64,000 nucleotides of DNA, from contig VZDJ01007747.1 of the NCBI GenBank assembly GCA_008694505.1, forward strand, positions 3,065,390 to 3,129,389, in the 5' to 3' direction. Origin of the DNA: Cyanoderma ruficeps. Its lineage: Eukaryota > Chordata > Aves > Passeriformes > Timaliidae. Positions 38,885-50,550 of the stretch are shown piece after piece. The notes beneath the pieces were generated by a model. The model searched no databases, was not told where the DNA came from, and saw nothing but the letters and a program-made list of their open reading frames with translations. The position numbers and the translations under genes were made by a program. Numbering within the stretch: the stretch's first letter is position 1; every line of letters starts with the position of its first letter.

Positions 38885-39676
38885 CAACATTTGAACTTGG
38901 TCCTGCAATTGCAGAGAGTTCCAACAAGGCCAAGTGCCAGGTCCTGCCCTTTGGCCACAACAACCCCAGGCAGTGCTACAGGCTTGGGCAGAGTGGCTGA
39001 AAAGCTGCCTGGCAGAAAAGGACCTGGGGGTGCTGGTCAACAGCAGCTGAACACGAGCCAGATGTGCCCAGGTGGCCAAGAAGGGCAATGGCATCTTGGC
39101 CTCCAGCAGCAATGGTGTGACCAGCTGGACCAGGGCAGTGACTGTCCCCCTGTTCTTCAGCACTGGTGACGCCACACCTCGAATGTTGTGTTCAGTTCTG
39201 GGCCCCTCACTACAAGAAGGACATTGGGGTGCAGAACTTATCCAGAGAAGTGCAATGGAGCCCAGGAGGGATCTGGATCATAAGTCTGATGAGAAGCAGC
39301 TGAGAGACATGGGGTTATTTGGCCTGAAGAGGAGAAGGCACAGGGGGGACTTTCTCATTCTCTACAACTATCTGAAAGCAGCTTGTAGAAAGACGTGGTC
39401 AGCCTCTTCTCACCAGTAAAAAAAAAAAGTAGGACAAGAGGAAATGGTCTCAAGTTGCACCAGTGAAGGTTTAGACTGGATATTAGGAAAAATTTCTTCA
39501 AGGAAAGGGTGGTCACCCTGCCATGGGAAGCAATGAAATCACAATCTCTCTAGTCACAGAAATGTAGATGTGGCACTTAGGGACAAGGTTTAGTGGTGGA
39601 CTCAGCAGTGCTAATGTTAATGATTGGACTCCATTTTAGATGTCTTTTCCAGACTCAACAACTCTGTGATTATTCC
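38885..39676 (+). mobile_element. 5'-truncated CR1 LINE, sense orientation
   Basis: This is the longest CR1 copy in the window, at about 0.8 kb. It covers the end of ORF2 and the 3' UTR. The frame at 39072-39419 still reads GLFGLKRRRHRGDFLILYNY near its end, matching the CR1 ORF2 C-terminus (LFSLEKRRLRGDLI type), while upstream parts are frame-shifted. Downstream come AGGACAAGAGGAAATGG, TTTAGACTGGATATTAGGAA and GTGGTGGACTC, and the copy closes at ACTCTGTGATTATT, the CR1 3' terminus. An A11 run near 39419-39429 interrupts the ORF. It is a dead copy. Confidence 0.92.
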
Positions 39677-40725
39677 ACTACTGAATCAAACCACCAGATC
39701 ACAGTATATGCCATGCCAACCTATTTTGAGTACATTCTCACACTGATTTAATGAACAAAGGTGAATTATCCTGTCTCCATATACCACCAAAGACACAGGC
39801 CTCCACAGATAAATTTCTACAAGACAGACCTATTTACTTATGGACAAACAGATTAAGCTACCAAATGCCCAAGGCACGTAACTTTCTCATAATCCTCCTG
39901 TATTTCTTCAGTTGTCAGCTCAGTAGCTTTCCAATGAAACACAGATGTCTTTCAATTCATTTCCAGAAGAGAAATAAAATAGTAGGAGAAAAGTCAGCAA
40001 GATTTCTCTCCAGCCAGCATCAAAAAGAAACATTACCAAGTGGCTAGGAGAGCCATACATTTGAGGGAAGTTACACATTGCACAGGTTTTTTTCTACACA
40101 GCATGATTACAGATAATTAGCATATATGATCGCTAAGAACACAATTAAGTCCCTGGATAGAACTGGATTTTGCATGAATCCAATTCAAATCCAGGGGTAC
40201 GAGGGTCACAATCTGTTCTGATTATAGCATATGTTATAAATGCTTCCAATATGTTTAAGATAAGGAACAGGATCACTACTAAACAACACAAGGTTTTTCA
40301 TGAGCTACAGAAGCTGGGTATCTTGGAGTAAAATCAAAACGTAACCATATTGCTGGTTTGGTGAGAATAGTTACAAAGTTGCTAAAGATGCTTTTTGTTA
40401 TCCCACAAACACACAGCACCTAACACCTGATGAGTCATTGCCTGAAGATGTTAAGGGATTAACATCTACCTTGAATGAGAAAAAGCATACAAAGGATTTG
40501 ATTCATAACTGTCCTGCAGTTACACAACAGTCTGTGGCAGGCTGCTGGCAGCTTGCCTGCACCGTAACCACATTTATCTTGTACTCCTGCAAAGTAGTTT
40601 ATTGCATACAAGATCTGAATGTCTTCTACAGTTCCCACCTAATGCTAGACCCTTGCACTCACCTTAACTCACCTTCTATGACCAAGATCTGAATGAACTG
40701 CACAGCAACCCAGAATTACATTTAA
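39677..40725. other. Intergenic DNA, unassigned
   Basis: About 1 kb between the CR1 and the ERV-derived segment. No gene or repeat was recognised, and the small open frames at 39751-40047 and 40438-40692 have no features. Confidence 0.55.
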
Positions 40726-41430
40726 GAAGGGTTTTTTGAAGTTTCTGGATACTCTGGATACTGCTTTTGTAGAACACCTGCTTGCAGACTACCAGAGAAG
40801 CTACCATAGAAGAGGACTCCATGTCTGGCCCTTCATTCATACAATGACATTCAAAGAAGTCCATTGCTCCAGCATGGGTCCCTTCCATGGGATGCAATTC
40901 TTCAAGAACAGGCTGCTCTGGCATGACTCTTCTGCAGGGTCACCAGTCCTGACAGCAAACCTGCTCCAGTGTGGGGTCCTCTTTCCACAGAGCCACAGGT
41001 CCTGCAAGGAGGCTGCTCCAGCATGGCCTTCCAGTGGGGTAACAATCTCCTTTGGTCATCCACCTGCTCCACTGTGGACCTCCAGGGGCACAGCTGCCTC
41101 ACCAATGTCTTCCCCATGGACTGTAGGGGAGTCTGGTGCCCAGAGCGCCTTCTGCCCCTTCTTCTTCATTGACCTGTGTGTCTGCAGGGCTGTTCCTCTC
41201 ACGTGTTCTCACTGCTCTCTGGCTGCATTTGCTGTTGCACAGCTATTTCCCCCCATTCTTAACTCTGTTATTTCAGAGGTGCTACCACTGGTACTGGTGG
41301 GCTCAGTCTTGGCCAGCAGTGGGTCCATCTTGGGGGCATTTGGCATTGGCTCTATCGAACATGGGGGAAGCTGATACCCCCTTATCTCAGACGCCACCCC
41401 TGTAGCCCCCTCTACCACACAACCCAAGTC
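40726..41430 (+). mobile_element. ERV-derived non-coding segment (probable ERVL-type internal sequence)
   Basis: I recognise this GC-richer segment from bird genomes. It has degenerate, tandem-like blocks built on CTGCTCCAGCATGG and CTGCTCCACTGTGG, then GTGTCTGCAGGGCTGTTCCTCTC. It ends in GGCATTGGCTCTATCGAACA, TGGGGGAAGCT and CACCCCTGTAGCCCCCTCTA. The family is a common avian ERV-associated sequence. I am less sure whether it counts as internal region or LTR. A 212-residue open frame (40736-41374) translates these repeats and is not regarded as a gene. Confidence 0.65.
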
Positions 41431-44400
41431 ACCTCCCACCTCTGAAACGGCCTGCTGGCTAAACCAAAGGCCAGTCACTTGCTCTAATTACAAACCCAGT
41501 TTCCGGCACTCTGAATGTCCCTGAACTGCCTACCACAGCACACGTGATCCAGGCTTCCTGTTGTGAGTAAAGCTCAAAATAACTTTTAGCTCACCATATC
41601 TAGAATTCCAAATAGACAAAAAAGAAGTCCATTTAATTAAACCAGGAAGAAGATATGCTGGCTTTCGTTTAAGTCATATACTTCACTACAAGCAGTTTCA
41701 GCCAGTCTCCATTTTGGAAAACACCATGGGTGTTTGGGTCAACCATTGACCAATTAGAGTATCAATCCAACAACTTGCCAAACTAACATTTATGTCAGCC
41801 AAACCTCCTAAGCCAAGGCCAACCTCTCCACTTCACCAAGAAGGATATTGTACAGTTAACCACTAGCACTGCAATTTCCCTCAAGTTGGAGTATATAGTT
41901 TGGGGAAAACCCATGAGCATTCTCACCATCTGAGATGAAAGTTGCTGAATATTTTGCCCTGAAGCCAGACTGCAAAGTGCTACAGAAGCAAGAGAAAAAT
42001 CAGAAACTTGACAGGAGAAAATACTTGCAGCTAGTTCTTTTAAAAAGAGCCCTGCACATCACAGACACCGTGATAGCAACTTCTGTTCTTCTTAGTCATA
42101 AAACAAGGAAGCCAATACCACTTAAATATTCATCCCACTTCCACAAAGCAGTTGAAAATACCTATCATAGCTGGATGTATACACCAATCTCAATCACGCT
42201 AGTTCTTTGCTACCTGCTCTCTCCCTAGTTGCAGTCATGCCACTTTGGTCCCTCGAAGGACATTTAAATATAACATAAAAGCAGATGAAGTAGAGACAAA
42301 CAGTCACATTAAACTGAAAAGCAGGAACACAGTTGAAGGTTGTGATTTCCCATCCACAAATGCCAAGTGGATGCACCGAGTTCACTTGACAAATATCACC
42401 TGATGATTTTTTTTTATTTGATAGACATGTGAGATGGAAATCCTACACCTTTGCCCTTATATACACTCAGGTCTAAATAGAAGATATTGACTTAGGTGGT
42501 CATTTACATCAGAATTCAGACTTCATATTCATAGGTTGTGAGGCATTTCCATAGCCCGTGCCATGCCCGATGTGATGACCTAACTCCCAAATCGGTATTT
42601 CTTACTTTGATTAATAAGATACAAGGTGGACCTTAGCAGCACACTACAGGAATTAAATGCTTATTTTTTAATTATTTGCCTGTTGATGGATCACATTTAT
42701 ACTAGTAGATACAACATTAGCATGAGGAAGAAAAACAACTTGAATCCCTAGAACCAGTACAAAATGGTGAGACCACAGAAATCAACTGGCTATTCCAGCT
42801 ATATGCTAAAGGAATATTATGCAGTCATTTTTTTTTCATTAGAGTAGCTTCTATAAAAGAGAATTTTTTCAGATACTAAGTACTAATTTAAGAAAATACT
42901 ATGGAAACACTACCAACAAGGAAAGTAAAATTGTCAAAGGAAAACCCATGCATGAGTCCAGTTTCTGAAAGTTAAACCTGTGAAGGGGTTGAGTTTTACA
43001 GTTTGAACAAGCACTTCTAGTGAAGTGAAACTTTCCTCAGATGCTGCACATTACACAGACAAAGGCACTAAAAATCACTTTTAAGATGTCCAATGTAGCT
43101 TCTATATGTTACCTTTTTAAATCCTTCAGGTAGATCCATGCTTGTCTTTTGCAAGTTTCAGAGAAGTTTCCCATTTGGGAGGCCTTAATTTCAATTCTAG
43201 ACTCAACAGCTAAAGAGAGACAATAACTCTTCAGAAGTCCATGACAGTTGCTTTCTGTGCCCTTTGGTCTCATTTAACATGAACATGTATAGTTAAGCAG
43301 AAAGAGCCCATCTTTACTATCCTACAACCCACACACATCCTTTTTACCACTGGTGAGACAAATAGATTCATAAACCCCGCATTTAGTTAAGAAAAGGTTT
43401 ACCCTCCTGGGGAATAATGAGCCCTGTCCTTCCCATACACATACCACTCACCCTCCTCATCCAGGATATTACAACTCATGGAGCAGTTTAAAGCACTTAC
43501 CAATTATTGTTAGCACAGCACAAGTCCTTAAGGATCCTTGCAAAAAAGCACCTTATCACACACACCACATAAAGGGAGCAAGGAATCAATCACTAGAGAC
43601 TTTTTCAAATGCCTCTGTACACATCTAGATGGAGAACTTGGTATAAATAGATCAAAACCAGAATGAAATTAAGTGAAAGGGTTAAGTGTTATTGAACAGG
43701 CTTACAGAAATAGCACACTAGTAGCAAAAGGAAAGCCATTCAGTTCTGTGCAACTGTGAGAAATCATTTCCACAATTTTGTTTAGGAAAGAGTATATATG
43801 AAGTCTTGGTGGCAGCCCCTGCTTTACACATAATAAATCCCAGGAAAGTGAAAGTTGATATATGGACCATCAAAGATTTAAACAGTCTTTTCAGGCTCAT
43901 AGGTATGGCCACATGCATCTTAAGACTTCTTAGTTATGCTGTAAAACACCAGCTCACAAACAGAGTGTGAATGAAGTCCCTACGTTGCAGCATAATACGA
44001 TAAACTGCCTGAATCACATCTCTGGAACTTTACAGGAACAAAAATATACATCATTTAAGTTAATCATATCAAACTTTATCAACAGACCACACTACTTCTG
44101 CACTCACCAAGAACCAAGTCTCTTTCCTGTGGTTTCTTGCACATACATCAGTTTATACACCTGAGCCAGCATGAATACATCTATAAAATTCTCCTCAGCA
44201 TGAAGTTCTGCATACGCTTAAGTAGAGAAACAAACCTTGATCAATATATTAGCAGCTCTGAATAGAATCTCCCTGCATTGAGCAGGCATACAGCTTTCAC
44301 TGGTATCTAGCAGGCAAAGCTTGACTAACAATTAGGGTAACAGACTGCCCAAGGAAGACACAAAGTTTTAACTAATTTTCTGAAATAGCAATTGTTGCAG

Positions 44401-46072
44401 GGGGTCCCAGCAGCCACACTCTCCCCCTCTACCGTCCCAGGGGAAAAAAATATAAGCCTGTTACTTATTAGAAAATCACATATATAGGAAAAAGAGAGTC
44501 TTAAAAAGAGAAAGCTACTATGCTACTTCTCAAGAATAAACCGAATAGAGAAAAAACATCTCTACTTACTAGAATATAGAAAAAAAAAAAGCTTCTTCAG
44601 CTCCCAAAGCTGAGAATCCTTATTCTCTACTTTGTGTTTTAAACATGCTCTAGTATCAGAGCTCACCTACACAGGTGAGAAGCCCCAAGCTACTCATGAA
44701 TAACAGCTGCTTATGAAGAAAGCCCAATTATTTTGTTGACAAAAAAAATAAGAAACCAAAGGGCTTATTAACACCATTGCCACAAACCACAGACCTCTTG
44801 TAAGGATCCCTCTAGCACCTAAAACCATCAAAGAGATAAGATAGCATCCACTATTTATTGCTTGAGCACATGTGGGAGGCTCTTGCTTATTCCTTGCAAG
44901 AGAGTAATAGAGTAGAAGGTGATTTTTTGCTATTGTTGGCGTAGCTTGCATTTGTTAGCTTTTTCAGTATATAGAAGGAAAGTGCTGGTTTAAATTCAAG
45001 TCTTTGAGTTCCGTTGACAATAGGATTTCAGCACTTTGATTTTATTCCTTTGTTTCATTTACCTTGTGTTAGTCCATAAGGCAGAAGACTGAAGCTGTTC
45101 ACTGTTTCTTGTGGAAAAGGTGTTGCAGGCATATGGTTCATCTAGTACTGTAGTTTCATGGATTCATCCCAAAGGTATGTTATGTTATTTACTGATATCA
45201 GCTTTTAAATATATAGGAAAAGAAGCTACTTTTAATTGTGGGTTATATATAATACATTTAATTCTTCTAGTGGTTTTACTTACCTTTTTTTAACTTCTTG
45301 CTTATACCTCCAACAGGCTGACAGAAGTCATTAATAGCTTATTAAACATTCAAAGTGAAATTTTTTTCAGAGGACTGTTTACTTAAAATTAAAGTAAAAG
45401 CTGTCAAAATTTGTTCTCAAACTTAATCTCTGAAATATTTCAGTTGCTTTAACGTCTCCTTTTATAATTCTAGTTTTTTAATTAAGAGTGTTACAGAATG
45501 TATTAATTGAAATTTTAATGAAGGTTGATATTTTCCCATGCAGGGAGATCAATGGACAAGAACAAAAATGTTCTAAATGTTCTAAAACTGTATCTGCTAG
45601 ACTGTTATTTTTAAAAACATAATTTTAATATTTTTCTTGAGGGTCTTAATTTTTTTTAGTCTAGCTTCTAGTTTTAATGGTATTTTAAATTACTCAGAAG
45701 AATTAATGATAATTAACTGGTGAAAAATTTTAGTACTATTCTAACATTCTAAAAGGATCAGTCTGAGTATCTCCAGATTCAGGTAAGACAAAGACAACAA
45801 ATTTGTACAAAAATCAGGACTTTTTTTAATTACATTTGTGATTGCAAAGAGTACTAGAGGAGGCTTAAGTTCAACTAACAGCTTTCTGGTCTATAACGCG
45901 TGTGGCGCACATGTCACTAAATTTCAGGTTTGACCAGAGTCACAGTGATGCCAAGATGATTTTTTAATTTTATTTTTTATACCTTTTATATACCTTTTAT
46001 GCATTTTTAGTACTCCTATCACACATACTTGTAACTCCTTAAGTCTCATAACTTAGCATAGTCCTAGTATTC
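41431..46072. other. Intergenic DNA, unassigned
   Basis: About 4.6 kb with no gene recognised. A GC-rich patch TGTTGCAGGGGGTCCCAGCA at 44393-44440 stands out from AT-rich surroundings and may be a small repeat piece, but I cannot name it. From about 45,200 to 46,020 the sequence is very AT-rich with many T-runs. Confidence 0.5.
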
Positions 46073-46446
46073 TGTTAGGGCAGGAGACCAAATATCCTAG
46101 AGGCCTCAGAGGTGGAGGCTGGAAAACCCTAGGCTATCTTGGGACACCAAGGTGTTCTCTAGAACATATCCTGTTAACTAGAGATTTGGCCCATCCAAGA
46201 GGCAGTTCCTTGGGACGGAAGGATATCATGCTATTCATTGAAGCCTCTCATGGGGACATCCTTGCTAGATGTGCTATTTGTAAGGTCTCTAAGTTGTATA
46301 CCTGATATATTGTGTGGGTGCATTTTGGCGTGTTCTACCTGGGCGAAACCGTGCGCCATAAGGAGCCTTATTAAAATACCCAGGGAAAAACCCTTATCCC
46401 TTAACCATGTCTGGCTCTCAATTTTTAAGACCAGGAAAAGGCATCA
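46073..46446 (+). mobile_element. Probable ERV LTR (ERVK-like)
   Basis: TGTTAGGGCAGGAGACC opens the segment. Near the 3' part, ACCTGGGCGAAACCGTGCGC lies next to CATAAGGAGCCTTATTAAAA, with a polyadenylation signal ATTAAA at 46370-46375, then CCAGGGAAAAACCCTTATCC and TGTCTGGCTCTCA. This is the U3-R layout of an alpharetro/ERVK-type avian LTR. Boundaries are approximate because no target-site duplication or clear CA end was found. No retroviral coding region flanks it. Confidence 0.55.
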
Positions 46447-49400
46447 ATAGACCACAAAAGGTTTTCAATAGCTAGTGCTTTTGTACTTACAATATTTCTG
46501 ATTCTTTGACGTTTTAACATTAAATAGGTCTTTTTTTGAATCCAAAAGGGAGAAGGACTGAAACTGTTAGGCATCTTGTGGTTGACTTCCTTGTACTTGA
46601 ATGAGACTCACACTTCTGCTAGCCTAAAAATTATGATGCTTTTCCACATTCTGTAACTTTAACCTGGTATGCCTGTGCAATGTGCTTTCCAGTTTGCTGG
46701 CAGCCCGTCTTGCTCAGAGTAGTTGTAAACAGTGATGCTGGTATTTTTATTGGCTAATTTTACAAGCTGGCATCTGCTGTCAGCAGCTTCATGTAAACAC
46801 ACTCCTGCCACAGCATCTGTTCTGCTGCATATTGCCCTTACCTTAGCGCTTGCATGGAGCTGGGGAGGGAGTGATAAAGCTCTCTTGCCTGAAAGGAGGT
46901 ATGTGGTGGGAAACAGGAGCTGAGTAAGACTTTCTCCTGGGATAGAGTTTATAGAAACAGACTACTTGAGTCAGTTCAAGGACACTGTTTTCTAAATGGC
47001 TTTGAAACCTCTGCTTAGAGTCCAGCCCTGCTCAGCATGTGAGCAAGCACACGCTTTCCTAATATGAGGCCAGGAAATATGACAGCTATCAGGAGAGTGG
47101 ATTTCTGTACTGAATGGAAGATGAAGCTTTTTGTGAATAAAACTTCACTGAGATGACATGACTGGATTGCTAGCTGAATGCAATTAAACGAAGGCTGATC
47201 TTGTGGAACGCAGCTATAACCTAGTGGGTATGAGTATCAGGAGAGAACAGATCCCAGTGAAAGCAGGGACTCTTGTGCAAGGAGCTGGATATATACATAT
47301 AGACAAACCTTTGTTTTCGATGGAAACAATAAAAGATAACTAGGACCTCCAATTTGCCAATAGATTCTCAAGCTATGTAGTTATAGCAATGTAGATTCTA
47401 AGACCAAGACAAATCAGTGGCAATACCACAGAGAGTCCAGCTTGCTTTGGTCTGAGGACAAAGAAGAGACCTAGGTAAAAGCTGAATAGCTGTATGCAAT
47501 ACAGTATGTTATGATGTAATACCATGTTAAGTGACCTCATCTTTTACTATTTTTCTAGTGTAAGCACAGTTCTTTTGCATGTCTTGGAATTTTTTTGTGC
47601 TTGTCACTGTTAGCTTTTTTCTCAGCAGAGTACTAAGGGATGATTCAGATAGAGGTGCTAGAGAAAGAAATTAAGGAATCAGCGTTGAATTTTTTTTTTT
47701 TTTTTAGGTATTGAGAGCTTTTGGGTTTAGAAGTTCAGGTAAGGTCTTGAATCAGTCCTAGGAAAAAGGTCAGTTGCAGAATGGAGAGAGCTGTATTGAT
47801 GTATAAATGCAGCCTAGGAAGTAGGAGTCTTTTCTCCCATGTTCAACAGTGCCTAAGTGAGATCTTACAGCTGGTATAGCTCTTCTGCTCCACTCAGTGT
47901 GTTTTTCTGCCTCCAGGGTTTGTGGAGTGGTAAAACCCAAATACTGAAAAAGTAGCCACTAATCTAAAAATAAACTAAGCCTGTTCCATTCTCCTGGAGG
48001 TGTGGGCATACCTGTAGCAGTCTCTTCCGTGTGACACGATGTGAATGTGCTCTAACCTTCTGGATTGGGGGCTAGCTCAGACACGGAGTAGGTACCCAAT
48101 GCAGACGTGCCCAGTTCCTGGGGTGGTGGTTGTGAAGAGAGTTAATGGGATGGAGTTTGCTGTAAACAAAATGGGGAGAGCCTGGTAGAGAGGAAATTAA
48201 TATGCAACACCTGCCAGCAACAAAGCAGAACAAAACAGAGGTTTAGCTGCTACACTGTGCACAGAATTTTAGTATATATTCAGCCTTTAGTATATACTCA
48301 GACACATACTTGTGCTGTCCAGGGGATAATGACTGGTGTAAATCCCTGTAGTTCTGAGATGCCCCTGTTTTCTGTATAATTGTCATTTGGCTAGGGGGAC
48401 TTGACCAGAAAGGAAGGGCTGTGGATTTGGTGCTTCCCTCAAAACACAGAAAAAGCTTATTTAGTATTGAAATGTTTGGAATAATTCTATTTGAATTGGT
48501 TCAGAAATATGAAACATAAATGGTCAACTAGTTAGGTTAACAAGACAGAGAGGTAGATTTGCATCTTTTTCTGACTGGACTCTTCTCTTTCCAGTAAATG
48601 CTTATTTATCTTTCTGTTCTGTGGACAGTCATGTTTGTCACTTGAAATATGACAAGCTAACTTGTCATACTTAAACACAACTTGCTTGTTAGTGTTGAAG
48701 TGTTTCTGAGCAGAAGCAGCAAGAAGCCCCCAAAGATACAATGTTATTTTTTTTAATTTAATGTTATACTGAGATGTATAAAGGGGTTTGGATGCTGTGA
48801 ATACAAAATGGACGTGAATATACTGGTTCTCGATGTAACCTCTTTAAATTCACTGATCTTGCTAAGGACAATGTGTGTCTGAGATGGGATATGTTGTGAG
48901 ATGGCTTTAGGACAGTGAGTAGTTCTTGGCTATGGATAAGGCATTGATCTCACTATGAGTGAGTCCTCAGTAAATCTTTATGTAAATGGCCTGATACAGT
49001 CTTCTGCACGCTTCCCTATGTCTAAGACTCCACTGTCTAAGGGAGCTATGCAATCAGTGCATCAGTAACTGTTTTATTAAAGTTTAAATGTTTATACCAG
49101 GCTCAGTATTTCCTGAAGTAAATGTCTTTGGGTGACTATGGGTAAAATGTTTATTAAGTGCCCTAGACCAGAGACCCATTATAAATTCACATTACGAAGT
49201 ATTGTGCTCTAGGCTATAGCTGTAATCTGATTGCCACTCCTTTCTCAGCTTGCTGTGCATGTGTCTCATCTCCTTCACCTCCTGATTGAATGAAATTGTA
49301 ATCACCTACTCTTCTGTTTAGCTGGGGGCAGGATTAGAGACAGAAAATGGAGGCAGCCAGAAATGTCTGGGGCCACAGAGAAGCTCTGGAGATTGAGCAA

Positions 49401-49870
49401 AGGTGCCACAGCCCAGATCTCACAAGAGACAGAAAGGGGAGTAATGTTTAGAGAGCAAGGAGAAGTGGCTATAAAAGAGAAATAACAGGAAATAAGCTGC
49501 CAGTTCTCATTTTTAGGCATGTCATGATGCATGGTGTATTTACACCTCAGTACTGTCCAGTAATACCTCAGTGAAATCTGTGAGGAATACAAACATTGTC
49601 TGAGCATGCAGAGATGATGTGAGAAAAGCCAGTGTCCTCCCGGAATTGGATCTAGCAAGGGATATCAGAGGTCATGAGAAGGGCTGGCTTCTATGAGGAG
49701 CTGGGTGACAAGTAGGGATGGACAATGGTTATCTTGAAAGTCAGTTGTTCTTTAAAGGAGGCAAAGCATGTGTTGCAAGGGAAGGGTGTATTCAGCAGAA
49801 GAGGGAGGTGAATGGAGGCACACCAGTGATTGCAAGCATTGGATTTGGATTGTCAGGACACTGCTTAGGA
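46447..49870. other. Intergenic DNA, unassigned
   Basis: About 3.4 kb. It contains a T15 run at about 47691-47705. No gene, RNA or repeat family was recognised. The open frame at 49302-49658 (minus, 118 residues) has no known motif. Confidence 0.5.
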
Positions 49871-50550
49871 TCACAGAATATCCTGAGTTGGAAGGGGCCA
49901 CAAGGATCATTCAAATCCAACTCCTGGCCCTTATTCAAGAATACTTTTGGTCCAGGAAGCTTCGTTTGTAAGCTGCAGTGCCAGCTGCAGATTGAGCTCA
50001 GGGTGGGCAGGAGCCCCAGCCAAGAGGTTCTGAGCTAATGCCAATGCTTTGCCTAACAAAAGGCACAGGGACCTGTAGTTCAGCCAGGTGACCAGACACC
50101 CAGGGACACAGCAGGAGCTGATGTCTGACGAGGAAGAGCAGAGACTGTGAGGGTATAAAAGCCCAGGGGTTTCCCTGTTGGGGGTCCTTCTTGGAGGCAT
50201 CAGTTCCAAACACACACTTTGAGCCACACATGGTGAAGGGGCTTTGGTCCCAGCACTTAAAATGTCCAGTAGTGGGAGTGTGACTGCCAGAGTCCCATTA
50301 ATAGTCTAACTAGAAAGTTTCCTGAATAGCCGGCACAGGACAATCCCAAGAATCACACCATGTGCCTGACAGAGTTGTCTAGGCTTGGTGCTGTGACCAC
50401 ATCTCTGGGGAGATGTTCCAGTGCCCAACCACCCTCTGGGTGAAGAACATGTTTGCTTAACATCTAACCTAAATCTCCCCTGACACAACTTCAGGTCTCT
50501 TGTCCTGTCACTGGTCAGCAGAGAGAAGAGATCAGTGCCTGGCTTGTTAA
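49871..50550 (-). mobile_element. CR1 LINE 3' fragment, antisense, split by an insertion
   Basis: TCACAGAATATCCTGAGTTG to CAACTCCTGGCCC (49871-49930) is the CR1 3' end in reverse complement. The same element resumes at about 50333 with GCACAGGACAATCCCAAGAA. It then continues through GGCTTGGTGCTGTGACCAC, CCAGTGCCCAACCACCCTC, GGGTGAAGAAC and GAGAAGAGATCAGTGCCTGG, in the order expected of one CR1 copy. The intervening 402 bp (49931-50332) are foreign to CR1. Confidence 0.88.
49931..50332 (+). mobile_element. TATA-containing insert within the CR1 (probable solo LTR)
   Basis: This block of about 400 bp interrupts the CR1 exactly between two parts that are adjacent in the intact LINE. It has a TATA box (TATAAAA, 50154-50160) followed by a CCCAGGGGTTTCCCTGTTGG stretch, which resembles the U3/R region of an LTR. 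The ends are not clear TG/CA and the target-site duplication was not resolved. A non-LTR insertion or a local rearrangement remains possible. Confidence 0.5.

Noticed and set aside
40736..41374. 212-residue plus-strand open frame
   Set aside because: It lies entirely in an ERV-derived repeated segment, and the protein follows the nucleotide repeats without any known domain.
47691..47705. T15 run as a possible retroposed poly(A) tail (minus strand)
   Set aside because: No gene-like or SINE-like body and no flanking target-site duplication could be seen.
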